A stretch of DNA of 64,000 nt from Streptomyces sp. HM190 (GCF_009857135.1 NZ_CP047318.1:4588001-4652000), one strand, 5' to 3'; counted from the first letter of the stretch, positions 16,738-25,231 are shown. The notes: a model not told the origin generated them from the letters alone. Translations and numbers: made by a program.

Positions 16738-17052
16738 GCGGTCCCGGGCGGCGTCGGCGGCATCGTCGCCCGACCGCGGCGGCGACCCGCGCACGGAGCG
16801 GTCTCCGTCCACCGGAGCATCCCTAGTCCTTCCCCGTGCCCGTCCGACACGGTTACTTTGTTGTCTCTCGGCTATTATTGTCAAACGACAACAGTTGGGG
16901 CCGTCATCGCCTGTACAGGTACGGGTACCCCGTGAGGGACGTGTTCGTCGGTGCCTGTGGGCCATGTCTCCCGAAAGAGGGACCTGTAGCCGCTCCAGCC
17001 CGTCGCGATCCGGGTCCGGGGCCCAAGCGAGCCCTGGCCGTCGCCGCTGACG
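16738..17052. other. Intergenic, AT-rich inverted repeat at 16878-16891
   Basis: A 315-base gap. Most is ordinary GC-rich sequence, but 16850-16898 is much less so and contains TTGTC-AAAC-GACAA (16878-16891), with TATTAT just before it, resembling a promoter with an operator. A second TTGTC lies at 16861. No gene is recognisable downstream on the plus strand before the truncated MFS gene on the other strand. It may be the orphaned control region of a lost gene. Confidence 0.4.
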
Positions 17053-17436
17053 TCAGGACGTCGTACTGCGCCCAGCCGCTGGTCTCGACATGGACGCGCC
17101 GGCCACCAGCCAGGCGCCCGCGAACACGGCCGGGTGGGGAACGCAGGCGACGGCCAGCAGGGCGAGGACGCCCAGGACGGAGCCGGTGGTCATCACGGCG
17201 CGCGGGCTCCGTCGGTCGAGGACGCGGCGCACGGGGATGCCGGTGAGGGCGGAGACGAGGAGCGCGCCCGAGAAGGCGCCAGTGGCGGCGGTGATCCGGG
17301 GGTTCAGGACGGGGAAGGCGTAGTACACGATCCCCCAGCTGGTGATCTGGGTGGCGCACAGGGCGGGCAGCGCCGCCCGGGGCCGTGACCGGACCCCCGT
17401 CCCGGTCACGGCCCCGCCGGAGCGGAGGTCGGTCAC
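17053..17436 (-). pseudogene. MFS transporter, N-terminal fragment
   Basis: 127 residues; GTG at 17436, 7 bases after the flavoprotein stop. The first 110 residues read like the start of a major facilitator (LCATQITSWGIVYYAFPVLN, SGALLVSALTGIPVRRVLDR, FAGAWLVAGASMS), about three or four helices of the expected 12. The sequence then runs into SRPAAGRSTTS and stops. The stretch between ITAATG and AFSGALL also seems shorter than in relatives. A full transporter needs about 400 residues, so this is a remnant. In intact loci the flavoprotein and this MFS are neighbours in arsenic-type operons. Confidence 0.75.
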
Positions 17437-17443
17437 CGGCGGA

Positions 17444-18817
17444 TCAGCAGCCGCCGGTGGCGGGGGCGGCGCCGATCCGGAGGGTGGCGGGGGCCCCGCA
17501 GCAGCCGCCGTCGTCGGCGCGGGCCGCGTCGGGCTCGTCGAACAGGCCCGCGCCGCCGCACACCCCGGTCTCGGGAAGGGTGAGTTCCACGCGTTCGGCG
17601 GCCTCGTGGTCCCCGGCGAGGGCGGCGGCCACCGAGCGGACCTGCTCGTAGCCGGTCATGGCGAGGAACGTGGGGGCCCGGCCGTAGGACTTCATGCCGA
17701 CCAGGTGGACGCCCGGCTCGGGGTGGGACAGCTCCTTCACACCGTGCGGGTACACCGTGCCGCAGGAGTGGACGTTGGGGTCGATCAGCGGGGCGAGCGC
17801 GGTGGGCGCCTGGAGGCGTTCGTCGAGGCCGAGGCGGAGTTCGGAGAGGAACGACAGGTCGGGGCGGAACCCGGTCAGCACGACGACCTCGTCGACCGGG
17901 TCGAGGCGGCGGCCGTCCTCCGCGACCAGGACGAGCCGGCCGTCCCCCGCGCGTTCCACAGCCTGTGTACGGAACCCGGTGACGGCGCTCGCGTGGCCGG
18001 CGTCGACGGCGGCCTTGGCCCGCAGGCCCAGCGCGCCCCGCGCGGGGAGCTGGTCGGCCTCGCCGCCCCCGAAGGTGTTCGCCCCGATGCCGCGCCGCAG
18101 GACCCACACCGCGTACGTGCCGTCGTCCTCCCCGGCCAGGTCGGCGAGGAGCGCGAGGGCGGTGAAGGCGGAGGCGCCCGAGCCGACCACGGCCGTGCGC
18201 CGGCCGGCGTGGCGGGCGCGTACGGCGGGATCGCCCAGGTCGGGGACGCGGTACGTGACACGGTCGGCGGCGGCCCGCTCGCCGAGCGCGGGGAGACCGT
18301 CGGCGCCGAGGGGGCCAGGAACGGACCAGGTGCCGGAGGCGTCGACGACGGCGCGGGCGGTGAGCCGCTCCTCGCGGCCGTCGGCGGACCGGACGTGCAC
18401 GGTGAACGGCTGCTCGTCGCGGCCGGAGTCGACGACACGGTCGCGTCCGGCGCGGGCGATCCCGGTCACCGTGGTGCCGTAGCGGACCCGGTCCCCGAGG
18501 GTGTCGGCGAGGGGCTGGAGGTAGCGCTCGGCCCAGTCGCCGCCGGTCGGGTACGCGACGGGGTCGGGGCGGACCCAGCCGGTCGGGGAGAGCAGCTTCT
18601 CGGCGGCCGGGTCGACGACCTCTGCCCAGGGGGAGAACAGCCGGACGTGCGCCCACTCCCGTACGGCGCTGCCCGCGGCCGGGCCGGCCTCCAGGACCAG
18701 GGGTTCCAGGCCGCGTTCGACGAGGTGGGCGGCGGCGGCCAGGCCGATGGGTCCGGCGCCGACGACCACGACGGGCAGCCGGTCGTCGGTGAGCGCTCTG
18801 GTGCTGGTCGCGGTCAC
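17444..18817 (-). CDS. FAD-dependent monooxygenase-like flavoprotein of an arsenic-type operon (ArsO-like)
   Basis: 457 residues; GTG at 18817 after AAGGGGA. The N-terminal FAD motif is VVVVGAGPIGLAAAAHLVER (14-33), a second Rossmann motif TAVVGSGASAFTALALL binds NAD(P)H, and VVLTGFRPDLSFLSEL closes the FAD site. The C-terminus is Cys-rich (GVCGGAGLF, GGCCGAPA, final TGGC), which could bind metalloid. Gene order (divergent ArsR, downstream MFS) matches actinobacterial operons with an ArsO-like flavin monooxygenase. The reaction on arsenicals is an inference from that context. Confidence 0.8.
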   Translation of the reverse strand: MTATSTRALTDDRLPVVVVGAGPIGLAAAAHLVERGLEPLVLEAGPAAGSAVREWAHVRLFSPWAEVVDPAAEKLLSPTGWVRPDPVAYPTGGDWAERYLQPLADTLGDRVRYGTTVTGIARAGRDRVVDSGRDEQPFTVHVRSADGREERLTARAVVDASGTWSVPGPLGADGLPALGERAAADRVTYRVPDLGDPAVRARHAGRRTAVVGSGASAFTALALLADLAGEDDGTYAVWVLRRGIGANTFGGGEADQLPARGALGLRAKAAVDAGHASAVTGFRTQAVERAGDGRLVLVAEDGRRLDPVDEVVVLTGFRPDLSFLSELRLGLDERLQAPTALAPLIDPNVHSCGTVYPHGVKELSHPEPGVHLVGMKSYGRAPTFLAMTGYEQVRSVAAALAGDHEAAERVELTLPETGVCGGAGLFDEPDAARADDGGCCGAPATLRIGAAPATGGC

Positions 18818-18886
18818 GGGAATCCCCTTTGTTTCGATGTTCGTCGATCTCTTGCGCGGCCCAGCATGGCACCTGTATCGATGAGC

Positions 18887-18908
18887 GTCAACATAGACGT
18901 TCGTCGAA
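18887..18908. promoter_or_regulatory. ArsR operator, copy A
   Basis: Begins GTCAACATAGA and ends GTCGAA; 16 of 22 bases match copy B at 18954-18975, with differences only in the middle. On the minus strand it carries TTGACG, which with CATGCT 17 bases on could be the promoter of the flavoprotein gene. A third half-like site (TTTCGATGTTCGTCGA) lies at 18832-18847. Confidence 0.6.
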
Positions 18909-18953
18909 TCATGGGGGGAGGTTCAGGGTGCGCCGAGTGCTGGTTCGATGTGT

Positions 18954-18975
18954 GTCAACATAGATGCATGTCGAA
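18954..18975. promoter_or_regulatory. ArsR operator, copy B, overlapping the arsR start
   Basis: Same outer sequence as copy A (GTCAACATAGA ... GTCGAA), 67 bases further on. The arsR ATG at 18968 lies inside it. CATAGAT just upstream of the ATG could serve as a -10 box, which would make the arsR transcript leaderless; there is no ribosome site. Binding here would block the arsR promoter directly. Confidence 0.6.
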
Positions 18976-19345
18976 CACCAAGGCGCTGCCGCTGCTGGAT
19001 CCCGCGCCCGGCGAGGCCGCGGCGCCCTGCTGCCCGCCGCTCACCGAGCGCCCGTTCACCGCGGACGAGGCCGAGACGGCCGCGCGGATGTTCAAGGCCC
19101 TCGGCGATCCCGTGCGTCTGCGGCTGTTCTCCGCCGTGGCCTCCCACGAGGGCGGTGAGGCGTGCGTGTGCGACATCTCCGACGTGGGCGTCTCGCAGCC
19201 GACCGTCTCCCACCACCTGAAGAAGCTCAAGGAGGCCGGACTGCTCACCTCCGAGCGGCGCGGCACCTGGGTGTTCTACCGGGTCGAGCCGTCGGTGCTC
19301 GCCGCGATGGGCCGCCTGCTGACCCGGGCCGCGCCGACCTCCTGA
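18968..19345 (+). CDS. ArsR/SmtB-family metalloregulator
   Basis: 125 residues from ATG at 18968. Winged helix from about 38 to 118: MFKALGDPVRLRLFSAV, then ACVCDISDVGVSQPTVSHHL, LKEAGLLTSERRGTWVFYRV. Cys66 and Cys68 (CVC) sit just before the recognition helix, as in arsenic sensors (ELCVCDL type). An extra Cys pair at 21-22 (APCCPP) is a possible third ligand. It should repress itself and the divergent flavoprotein gene through the duplicated operator and release DNA on binding As(III) or Sb(III). No arsB or arsC lies nearby, so the operon is reduced. Confidence 0.9.
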   Translation: MSNTKALPLLDPAPGEAAAPCCPPLTERPFTADEAETAARMFKALGDPVRLRLFSAVASHEGGEACVCDISDVGVSQPTVSHHLKKLKEAGLLTSERRGTWVFYRVEPSVLAAMGRLLTRAAPTS

Positions 19346-19474
19346 CACCGCGCCCCGGTCGGTCGGTCGGTGCGCTCCCCGCCGACCGGCGGGGTGAACG
19401 GGGCCGGTCGGCGGGTCAACTCCCGTTAGCCATCGGATGGTTGACCGCCGACGGGGCTCGGCAACGTTGTCCCG

Positions 19475-20779
19475 GTGACCGAGACCGACAGCGCCGCGAA
19501 GGCGCCCCAGCGACCCGCACCCGCACCCGGCGCCGCCGCGACGCCGGACCACGACCCGGCGACGGAGTCCGCCACGGCACCGGCGGGCACCGTGTCGACG
19601 GCGCGGCTGGTCGGGGTGGACCTCGCCCGCGCCCTCGCCGTGTTCGGCATGTTCGCCGTGCACGTCGGCCCCTTCCCCACCCCCGGCGGAGGGGTCGGCG
19701 ACTGGTTCCTGGAGCTGGCGAGCGGCCGGGCGTCCGCCCTGTTCGCCACCCTCGCCGGGTTCTCGCTGACGCTGATCGCCGGCCGCCCGGAGCCCAGGAC
19801 CGGCGCGGCGGGACGCCGGGCGAGGGCCCGTATCGTCATCCGGGCCGTGATCCTGCTGGTGGTGGGCACCGCGCTGGCGATGACCGACTTCGGCGGCGCC
19901 GGCATCCTCAACTTCTACGCCGTGTACTTCCTGCTCGCCCTGCCCCTGCTGCGGCTGCGCGCCAGGACCCTCGCGCTCATCGCGGTCGCCCTGGCGTTCG
20001 TGACACCGCAGCTCGCGTACGTCCTGCGCGCGCTGCTCACCGAGTCGCTGGTGACCACCATCGACGGGTACGACCCGATCGCCCGGCTCTCCGGGGTGGG
20101 CGTGCTCGACTTCCTCCTCACCGGCCTCTACCCGGCGATCACCTGGATGACGTTCGTCGTCACCGGTATGGCGCTGGGCCGGCTGGACCTGTCCTCCGGC
20201 ACGGTGCGGCGGCGGCTGGCCCTGGCCGGTCCCGCGCTCATCGCGTTCGGCTACGGCGTCTCGTGGCTGGTGCTGCGGGTGACCGGCGGCGACAGGCAGA
20301 TCGCGGCCACGATGCCCGACATGAAGGACTTCGAGGCCCTGAAGGACGCCGGCGCGTCGGCGGGAGCCTTCGACATGCCGGTCGGCGGCGGACTGTGGGG
20401 CCCCGACGCCTGGGGGCTGCTGGCGGCCGAGCCGCACACCGGGTCCACCTTCGACCTCATCGGCAGTCTCGGCATCGCGATCACGGTCCTGCTGTGCCTG
20501 ACCGTGGCGCTGGACCGGCTGCCCGCGCTGCGCCGGTGGGCGGCGCCGGTCATCGCCGTCGGCACCATGTCCCTGACCCTCTACGTGGGCCACATCCTGG
20601 TGATCCTCGCCCTGCCCGGCGAGTCGGCCACGCCGCCGCGGTCCGCCTCCGCCGCGCTGCTGTTCTGCTTCGTCCTCGGTGCCACCCTGTTCGCGGCGAC
20701 CTGGTCCCGCTTCTTCCGCCGCGGTCCGCTGGAGCACCTGCTCACCCACGCCACCCGGCTGGCGAACCGCGTCCGCTGA
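19475..20779 (+). CDS. Multi-pass membrane protein, HGSNAT/DUF418-like
   Basis: 434 residues from GTG at 19475. There is no ribosome site; TTGACC (19441-19446) with an ACGTTG box 17 bases on would place transcription start at the GTG, so the message is probably leaderless. A disordered N-terminus (1-45) precedes about ten helices. The opening, RLVGVDLARALAVFGMFAVH, with a buried His, is characteristic of heparan-alpha-glucosaminide N-acetyltransferase-like and DUF418 proteins, and SLTLYVGHILVILAL closes the domain. These are thought to transfer acyl groups across the membrane; the substrate is unknown. A strong hairpin follows. Confidence 0.82.
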   Translation: MTETDSAAKAPQRPAPAPGAAATPDHDPATESATAPAGTVSTARLVGVDLARALAVFGMFAVHVGPFPTPGGGVGDWFLELASGRASALFATLAGFSLTLIAGRPEPRTGAAGRRARARIVIRAVILLVVGTALAMTDFGGAGILNFYAVYFLLALPLLRLRARTLALIAVALAFVTPQLAYVLRALLTESLVTTIDGYDPIARLSGVGVLDFLLTGLYPAITWMTFVVTGMALGRLDLSSGTVRRRLALAGPALIAFGYGVSWLVLRVTGGDRQIAATMPDMKDFEALKDAGASAGAFDMPVGGGLWGPDAWGLLAAEPHTGSTFDLIGSLGIAITVLLCLTVALDRLPALRRWAAPVIAVGTMSLTLYVGHILVILALPGESATPPRSASAALLFCFVLGATLFAATWSRFFRRGPLEHLLTHATRLANRVR

Positions 20780-20805
20780 CCCGCGGGCGCGCCCCCGGGA
20801 CCGGG

Positions 20806-20839
20806 GCGGGGCCGCGGACCGTGGTGGCCGCGGCCCCGC
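20806..20839 (+). terminator. Hairpin terminator after the DUF418-like gene
   Basis: A perfect 12-bp stem, GCGGGGCCGCGG with CCGCGGCCCCGC, and a 10-base loop, 26 bases after the stop codon. Confidence 0.65.
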
Positions 20840-21031
20840 TCGGGCGCCGGGGAGGACGGCGTGGGGTCAGGACGGGCGCCGTACCGCAGCCCGCGCCCGT
20901 CGGTGCCGGCGTGGACGCGGCCGAAGGCGCCGGTCGCGCCGATGCCGATGCCGGGGCCGGGGCAGGCCGGAACCCGTCGGCGGGGCCACGGTGTCGACGG
21001 CCCCCGTGGGACTCCGACGAGAGGCCCGCAG

Positions 21032-21073
21032 ATGTCTTGTCGCTGCCTGGTCATGTCCTCGACACTGTCGTGA
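21032..21073 (+). CDS. 13-residue leader peptide MSCRCLVMSSTLS
   Basis: A 14-codon frame whose ATG lies 7 to 8 bases after GAGAGG, the only good ribosome site in this stretch. Its TGA overlaps the start of the next gene as TGATG (21071-21075). The large gene has no ribosome site of its own, so it is probably translated by coupling from this leader. Two Cys codons two apart near the start (Ser-Cys-Arg-Cys) recall Cys-containing leader peptides in actinobacteria that sense cysteine supply. That role is an inference. Too short to judge by codon bias. Confidence 0.45.
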   Translation: MSCRCLVMSSTLS

Positions 21074-22011
21074 TGATCGTCTGGTTGGCGTGGGCCGGTT
21101 CCGCCGTGGGGTACGCGGTCCTCGTGCTGGGGGCCCTCTCGCTCGACCAGCGCATCCACACCCGGGCGGTCGCCCAGGCCCTGGCCCGCCACCGGGCGAC
21201 GCAGCCGGAGCCCGCCGACGCCGTACCGGACGAGGACCTCAGGCTGGGGGTCGCCGCCGTCGCCGTCCTCGCCCAGGGGGACGGCAGCGTCCACCGCGCC
21301 TTCTTCACGGTGATCACCGACATGGTGGCGCGCGGCGTCCTGAAGCCGGCCACGGAGGACGACGGCACCCCGACCCTGCGGATCGCGAACCGCCGCCGCG
21401 CCTGCCCGCCCGACGCGTCCGAGGCGGAGGCGGAACTCCGGAGCCACGCCGCCCACCAGAACCCCGCCGCCGCGGACCCGCACAGCGTCATGCATCCCAC
21501 CGCCGACCGGCTGATGACCGAGGGGTACCTACGGGGCCGCGGGGTGTACATCGACTTCGAACGCCCCTGCCTCTTCTGGTCCCGGACGGTCGCCGCGCTC
21601 ACCCTGCCGCTCGCCGCGCTGGAGACGTACGCGTTCCTGGACTGGCGGTACGCGCTGGTGGCGGGGTGGACGTCGATCGCGATGATCGTGGTGGCCTGGG
21701 GGCTCGCCCTGCCGGACGGCGACAGCCCCAGGGAACTGCGGCTGCCCGTGCTGACGGAACGCGGCGAACAGGTGGTCCGTCAGGCGCGGGCCCGCCACGC
21801 CCACCTGGACCCGGCGAAGCGGCCCGCCGCACGGCCGTACGCCCCCGACGAGGCCGCTGCCGCCTACGCCGTCTTCGGGGAGGCGGCCTACGCCCACTTC
21901 GCCGCGCACACCCCCGGCTTCGCCGCCGCGGTCACCGGCGGCGTCGAGCTGCGCCTGGCGAGCAGGGCCGCCGAGCACCACAGGCGCCACCGGACCGACT
22001 TCCTCGGCTGA
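21073..22011 (+). CDS. Membrane protein of unknown function
   Basis: 312 residues from the ATG at 21073 (a GTG at 21070 and an upstream TTG at 21037 are alternatives). One N-terminal helix (WLAWAGSAVGYAVLVLGALS) is followed by about 150 cytoplasmic residues, two helices around 180-225 (FWSRTVAALTLPLAALETY, WTSIAMIVVAWGLALPDG) and a helical C-terminus (AAYAVFGEAAYAHFAAHTPG). The plan loosely resembles TIGR04222-type membrane proteins of Streptomyces, but the match is weak. Translation appears to depend on the upstream 13-residue leader. No enzymatic motif was seen. Confidence 0.75.
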   Translation: MIVWLAWAGSAVGYAVLVLGALSLDQRIHTRAVAQALARHRATQPEPADAVPDEDLRLGVAAVAVLAQGDGSVHRAFFTVITDMVARGVLKPATEDDGTPTLRIANRRRACPPDASEAEAELRSHAAHQNPAAADPHSVMHPTADRLMTEGYLRGRGVYIDFERPCLFWSRTVAALTLPLAALETYAFLDWRYALVAGWTSIAMIVVAWGLALPDGDSPRELRLPVLTERGEQVVRQARARHAHLDPAKRPAARPYAPDEAAAAYAVFGEAAYAHFAAHTPGFAAAVTGGVELRLASRAAEHHRRHRTDFLG

Positions 22012-22023
22012 GCGCGGGCCGCC

Positions 22024-23721
22024 TCACTCCGTGGCCGGGGCGGCCTTGCGGACGTGCAGCACATGGCCGTCCAGGGGCAGCGGGGAGCGGTCCACCAGGG
22101 TGAGGCCCGCGTCGGTGAACAGCCGGGCGTAGTGCTCGGCGCGCCGTTCGCGTCCGCCCACGTTGCACATCATGTGCAGGTCCCAGGCGGTGGCCAGCGA
22201 CACCGAGCCGTCGGCGGGCAGAACCCGTTCGACGACCAGCAGATCGGCGTGGTCGGGCATCGCGCGGGCGCAGTGGCGCAGGATCCCGCGGCAGCGCTCG
22301 TCGTCCCAGTCGTGCAGGACGCGGGACAGCACGTACACGTCACCGCCCGTGGGAACGTCCGCGAAGTCGCCGGCCAGGAAGGCGCACCGCGCGCCGAGGC
22401 CGGCCTCGGCGAGCCGGGCGCGGGCGGCCTCCACGGCGTGCGGACGCTCCAGCAGCACCCCGCGGAGCCGGGGGTGCGCGGCGAGGACCCGGCCGAGCAA
22501 CTCCCCGTTGCCGCCCGCGACGTCGACCACCGTGGCCCCGGCGGGCGCCCCGGCGGCGGCGGTGAGCGCCGGGTGCGCGGGGACGGGGTCGAACATGGCG
22601 GCCCCGGCGGCCATCGACCGGTCGAAGAGGTCCGCGAGCCGGGGGTCGCGGGCGAAGTGGTCGAAGTGGTTCTCGCCGAAGAGGTGCTCGAAGGCGACCT
22701 GCCCCGTGCGCACGGTGTGCCCGAGCCCGGCGAAGGAGGTGTAGAACGGGCCGCCGTACATCAGCGCCAGCGCCCGCATCGAGCCCGGGACGCCGTCGCG
22801 CAGCAGTGCGCCCGTCCCGGTGAGCCGGAAGCCGTCCCGGCTCTCCGTCACCGCGCCCAGCATCGCCAGATAGCGCAGCAGCGTCGCGAGGTTCCGCGGC
22901 CGGGCGCCGACCTCCCGCGCCAGTTCCTCCACCCCGACCACGCGGTCGCCGTCCAGGGCGTCGGCCACCCCGAGCTGGGCGAACGTGCTCAGGGCCTGCG
23001 TCGTCCAGGCCCCGGTCAGCAGGCGCAGGAGCGTTTCAGCGGGCTGCCGTGCGCGATGCTCGTCGAGGTGCGCGGCGAGCAGGTCGCGGTGGTCACCGGG
23101 CACGTACAGCTCCACCCGCCGGTACCCGGCCTTCGCCTCGTCGGGTGCGTCGAAGTAGAAGACGGTGCCGTCCTCGTGCGGGTTGTAGCCACCGCCGTCC
23201 GGGGTGGCCCCGTAACGCGCGAACGTGGCGCACAGGCCGCGCAGCACCAGCGGGTCGGGGGCCACCACGTCGAAGCCGACATGGGTCTCGTGCTGCCGCT
23301 CCCGCTCGTGCGCGGCGACGGCGTCCAGGTCCGATCCGGGCGGCACGGTCAGCGCGAACACCTCGACCAGGCGGTGCGCCCCGTCCCCGCCGACCACGGC
23401 TCGGCGCACGATGCCGACGTCCAGTTCGGCCGTCGGCCGCCGGTGCCGCAGGGCCAGCCGCTCGCGGACCACCACGCTCGGCTGCCGCGGCGCGACCCCG
23501 GCGAGCCCGCAGTCGGCGAGCATGGCCTCCAGCTCGGCCTCGCCGGACGGGAAGACGAGCAGTGCGGCATGGGAGAAGCGGCAGTGCTCCGCGAGGGCCC
23601 GCAGCTCGGGGCCGTCGAGGCCGGGCAGCAGGAGCGGCAGCAGGGCGGCGGTGTCCTGCTCCTTGACGAAGTCGACCGTCGCGAGCAGGCGGGACGTGTC
23701 GCCCGACAACGTCGTGATCAT
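22024..23721 (-). CDS. SAM-dependent O-methyltransferase with an extra N-terminal domain
   Basis: 565 residues; ATG at 23721, GAGGA 8 bases upstream. Residues about 225-560 are a class I O-methyltransferase of the plant/actinobacterial type: dimerisation helices (TGAWTTQALSTFAQLGVADA), SAM motif VVDVAGGNGELLGRVLAAHP, and VLSRVLHDWDDERC with the catalytic His of the family (LHDW). The first 220 residues are an additional alpha/beta domain (VDFVKEQDTAALLPLLLPGL, THVGFDVVAPDPLVLRG, YRRVELYVPGDHRDLLAAHL) not normally present; it was not recognised. With the neighbouring aromatic hydroxylase it may hydroxylate and methylate an aromatic metabolite. Confidence 0.85.
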   Translation of the reverse strand: MITTLSGDTSRLLATVDFVKEQDTAALLPLLLPGLDGPELRALAEHCRFSHAALLVFPSGEAELEAMLADCGLAGVAPRQPSVVVRERLALRHRRPTAELDVGIVRRAVVGGDGAHRLVEVFALTVPPGSDLDAVAAHERERQHETHVGFDVVAPDPLVLRGLCATFARYGATPDGGGYNPHEDGTVFYFDAPDEAKAGYRRVELYVPGDHRDLLAAHLDEHRARQPAETLLRLLTGAWTTQALSTFAQLGVADALDGDRVVGVEELAREVGARPRNLATLLRYLAMLGAVTESRDGFRLTGTGALLRDGVPGSMRALALMYGGPFYTSFAGLGHTVRTGQVAFEHLFGENHFDHFARDPRLADLFDRSMAAGAAMFDPVPAHPALTAAAGAPAGATVVDVAGGNGELLGRVLAAHPRLRGVLLERPHAVEAARARLAEAGLGARCAFLAGDFADVPTGGDVYVLSRVLHDWDDERCRGILRHCARAMPDHADLLVVERVLPADGSVSLATAWDLHMMCNVGGRERRAEHYARLFTDAGLTLVDRSPLPLDGHVLHVRKAAPATE

Positions 23722-23756
23722 GTGCGGGAGTCCTCATTCGGATACGCGGAAGGAGA

Positions 23757-23861
23757 GGCGGATGTGGGAGCGGGAGCTGAAGTGGGCGGAAGTGGGGCGG
23801 AAGCGGGAGCGGGGAGCTGTGCTGGGGGCGGATGCGGGAGCGGGAGCGGGAGCTGAAGTGG
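23757..23861. repeat. G-rich imperfect repeat between methyltransferase and monooxygenase genes
   Basis: GCGGATGTGGGAGCGGGAGC (23758-23777) recurs almost unchanged near 23829, each time followed by GGGAGCTGAAGTGGG or a close form, with more GGGAGCGGGAG units between them. The spacer is 240 bases between co-directional genes, has no reading frame with a start site, and could form G-quadruplexes on the plus strand. Confidence 0.55.
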
Positions 23862-23961
23862 GGCTGAAGCGGATGCGGTCGGGCGGGAGGGTGACGCGAG
23901 GCCGGACAGGAGAGGGGCACCGGCGGCCGGGACCGGGAAGGGCGGCGGGACGGCCTCGTCC

Positions 23962-25161
23962 TCACACACCGACGTAGTGCTCGGCGAACCAGTCCTGGTG
24001 GCTGCGCGAGGTGCGCAGCGAGGCGAGGCGGGAGCGCCGCAGGGCGTCGTGGAACAGGGCGGCGCCGTCCGGGCCGGACGGGCCGTGCAGCAGCCCGATC
24101 ATCCAGTGGGAGAACTCCTGCGCCCGCCAGATGGACGTCAGGCACCGCGCGGAGTAGGCGTCGAGTCCCGCGGGGTCGCCGTGGAGGAGGTCGTCGGCGA
24201 GGGCACGGGCGAGGAGCGACGCCGCCAGGACGGCGAGGTTGGCGCCCTTGGCCGCGGACGGGCTGATGAGGCCGGCGGCGTCGCCCACCAGGAACAGCGC
24301 CCCGTGACGCAGCGGTTCGAGCACATCGGACTCCAGGTCGACGACGGCCCGCTGGGTGATCCGGCCCCGGCGCAGCGGCCCGTACTGGGTCGTCCGCATC
24401 CGCAGCTCCAGCTCGTCCCAGATCCGGTCCTCGGACCAGGCGTCGGCCGGGGTGCCGCGCTCGTACTGCAGGTAGTAGCGGGTGATCTCGCGGGTGCGGG
24501 CCATGTGCCCGGCGAAGCCCCGCTCGTGCACCGCGTACCCGACGGCGTCCAGGCTGGGCGGCGCCTCGGCGAGCAGTCCGAGCCAGGTCACGCCGTGGTC
24601 GTGGTGGTGGCGGCGCACCGAGCCCGTCGGCAGCGAGCGCCGTGCGGCGCCGTGCCGTCCGTCGCAGCCGGCCACGTACCGCGCCCGCCAGGTGGCGGGC
24701 CGTCCGTCCGCCTCGCGCACGGTCACCGAGGGCCGGCCGGTGTCGGCGCCGAGGACGGCCACGGCCTCGGTGGCGAACTCGACGCGCCCGCCGGCGGCCG
24801 TGAACCGGGTCAACAGGTCGGTGACGAGCTGCTGCTGGGGGTAGACGGTGTGCCGTTCCCCCCGCCCGAGCCGACTGTAGTCCAGCCGGAACCGGCCGTC
24901 CGTGGTGCGGAACTCGCAGGTGCTGTGGGCCCGTCCGTGCCGGTGCAGCCCGTCGGCCAGCCCGTGCCGCTCCAGGATCCGTACGGTGCCGGCGGCCAGG
25001 AACCCGGCGCGCGCCCGTGTCCGCAGGTGCGCGGGCTCGGCACGCTCCAGGACGACGCAGTCGACGCCGTGGTCCTGGAGGAGGTTGCCGAGCACGAGCC
25101 CGGCCGGTCCGGCGCCGAGGATGAGCACATCGGTCGCTTTCCGGATCTTCCTGTCTGTCAC
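23962..25161 (-). CDS. FAD-dependent aromatic hydroxylase (4-hydroxybenzoate 3-monooxygenase family)
   Basis: 399 residues from GTG at 25161. The FAD motif is VLILGAGPAGLVLGNLLQDH near the N-terminus, followed by a DG-type motif (VAGCDGRHGAAR) and the second FAD motif LVGDAAGLISPSAAKGANLA. This is the PobA subgroup of class A flavin monooxygenases, which hydroxylate phenolic acids next to an OH group using NAD(P)H and O2. There is no ribosome site, but TACTAT lies 8 bases before the GTG on the minus strand, so transcription may start at the start codon. The methyltransferase gene follows about 240 bases later and probably acts on its product. Confidence 0.88.
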   Translation of the reverse strand: MTDRKIRKATDVLILGAGPAGLVLGNLLQDHGVDCVVLERAEPAHLRTRARAGFLAAGTVRILERHGLADGLHRHGRAHSTCEFRTTDGRFRLDYSRLGRGERHTVYPQQQLVTDLLTRFTAAGGRVEFATEAVAVLGADTGRPSVTVREADGRPATWRARYVAGCDGRHGAARRSLPTGSVRRHHHDHGVTWLGLLAEAPPSLDAVGYAVHERGFAGHMARTREITRYYLQYERGTPADAWSEDRIWDELELRMRTTQYGPLRRGRITQRAVVDLESDVLEPLRHGALFLVGDAAGLISPSAAKGANLAVLAASLLARALADDLLHGDPAGLDAYSARCLTSIWRAQEFSHWMIGLLHGPSGPDGAALFHDALRRSRLASLRTSRSHQDWFAEHYVGV

Positions 25162-25231
25162 GAGACGGGATAGTAGATGTCGTGAAGTGACCGACTGAAC
25201 GAAAATCACCTGAATGAGGAGGTCTTCGGCG

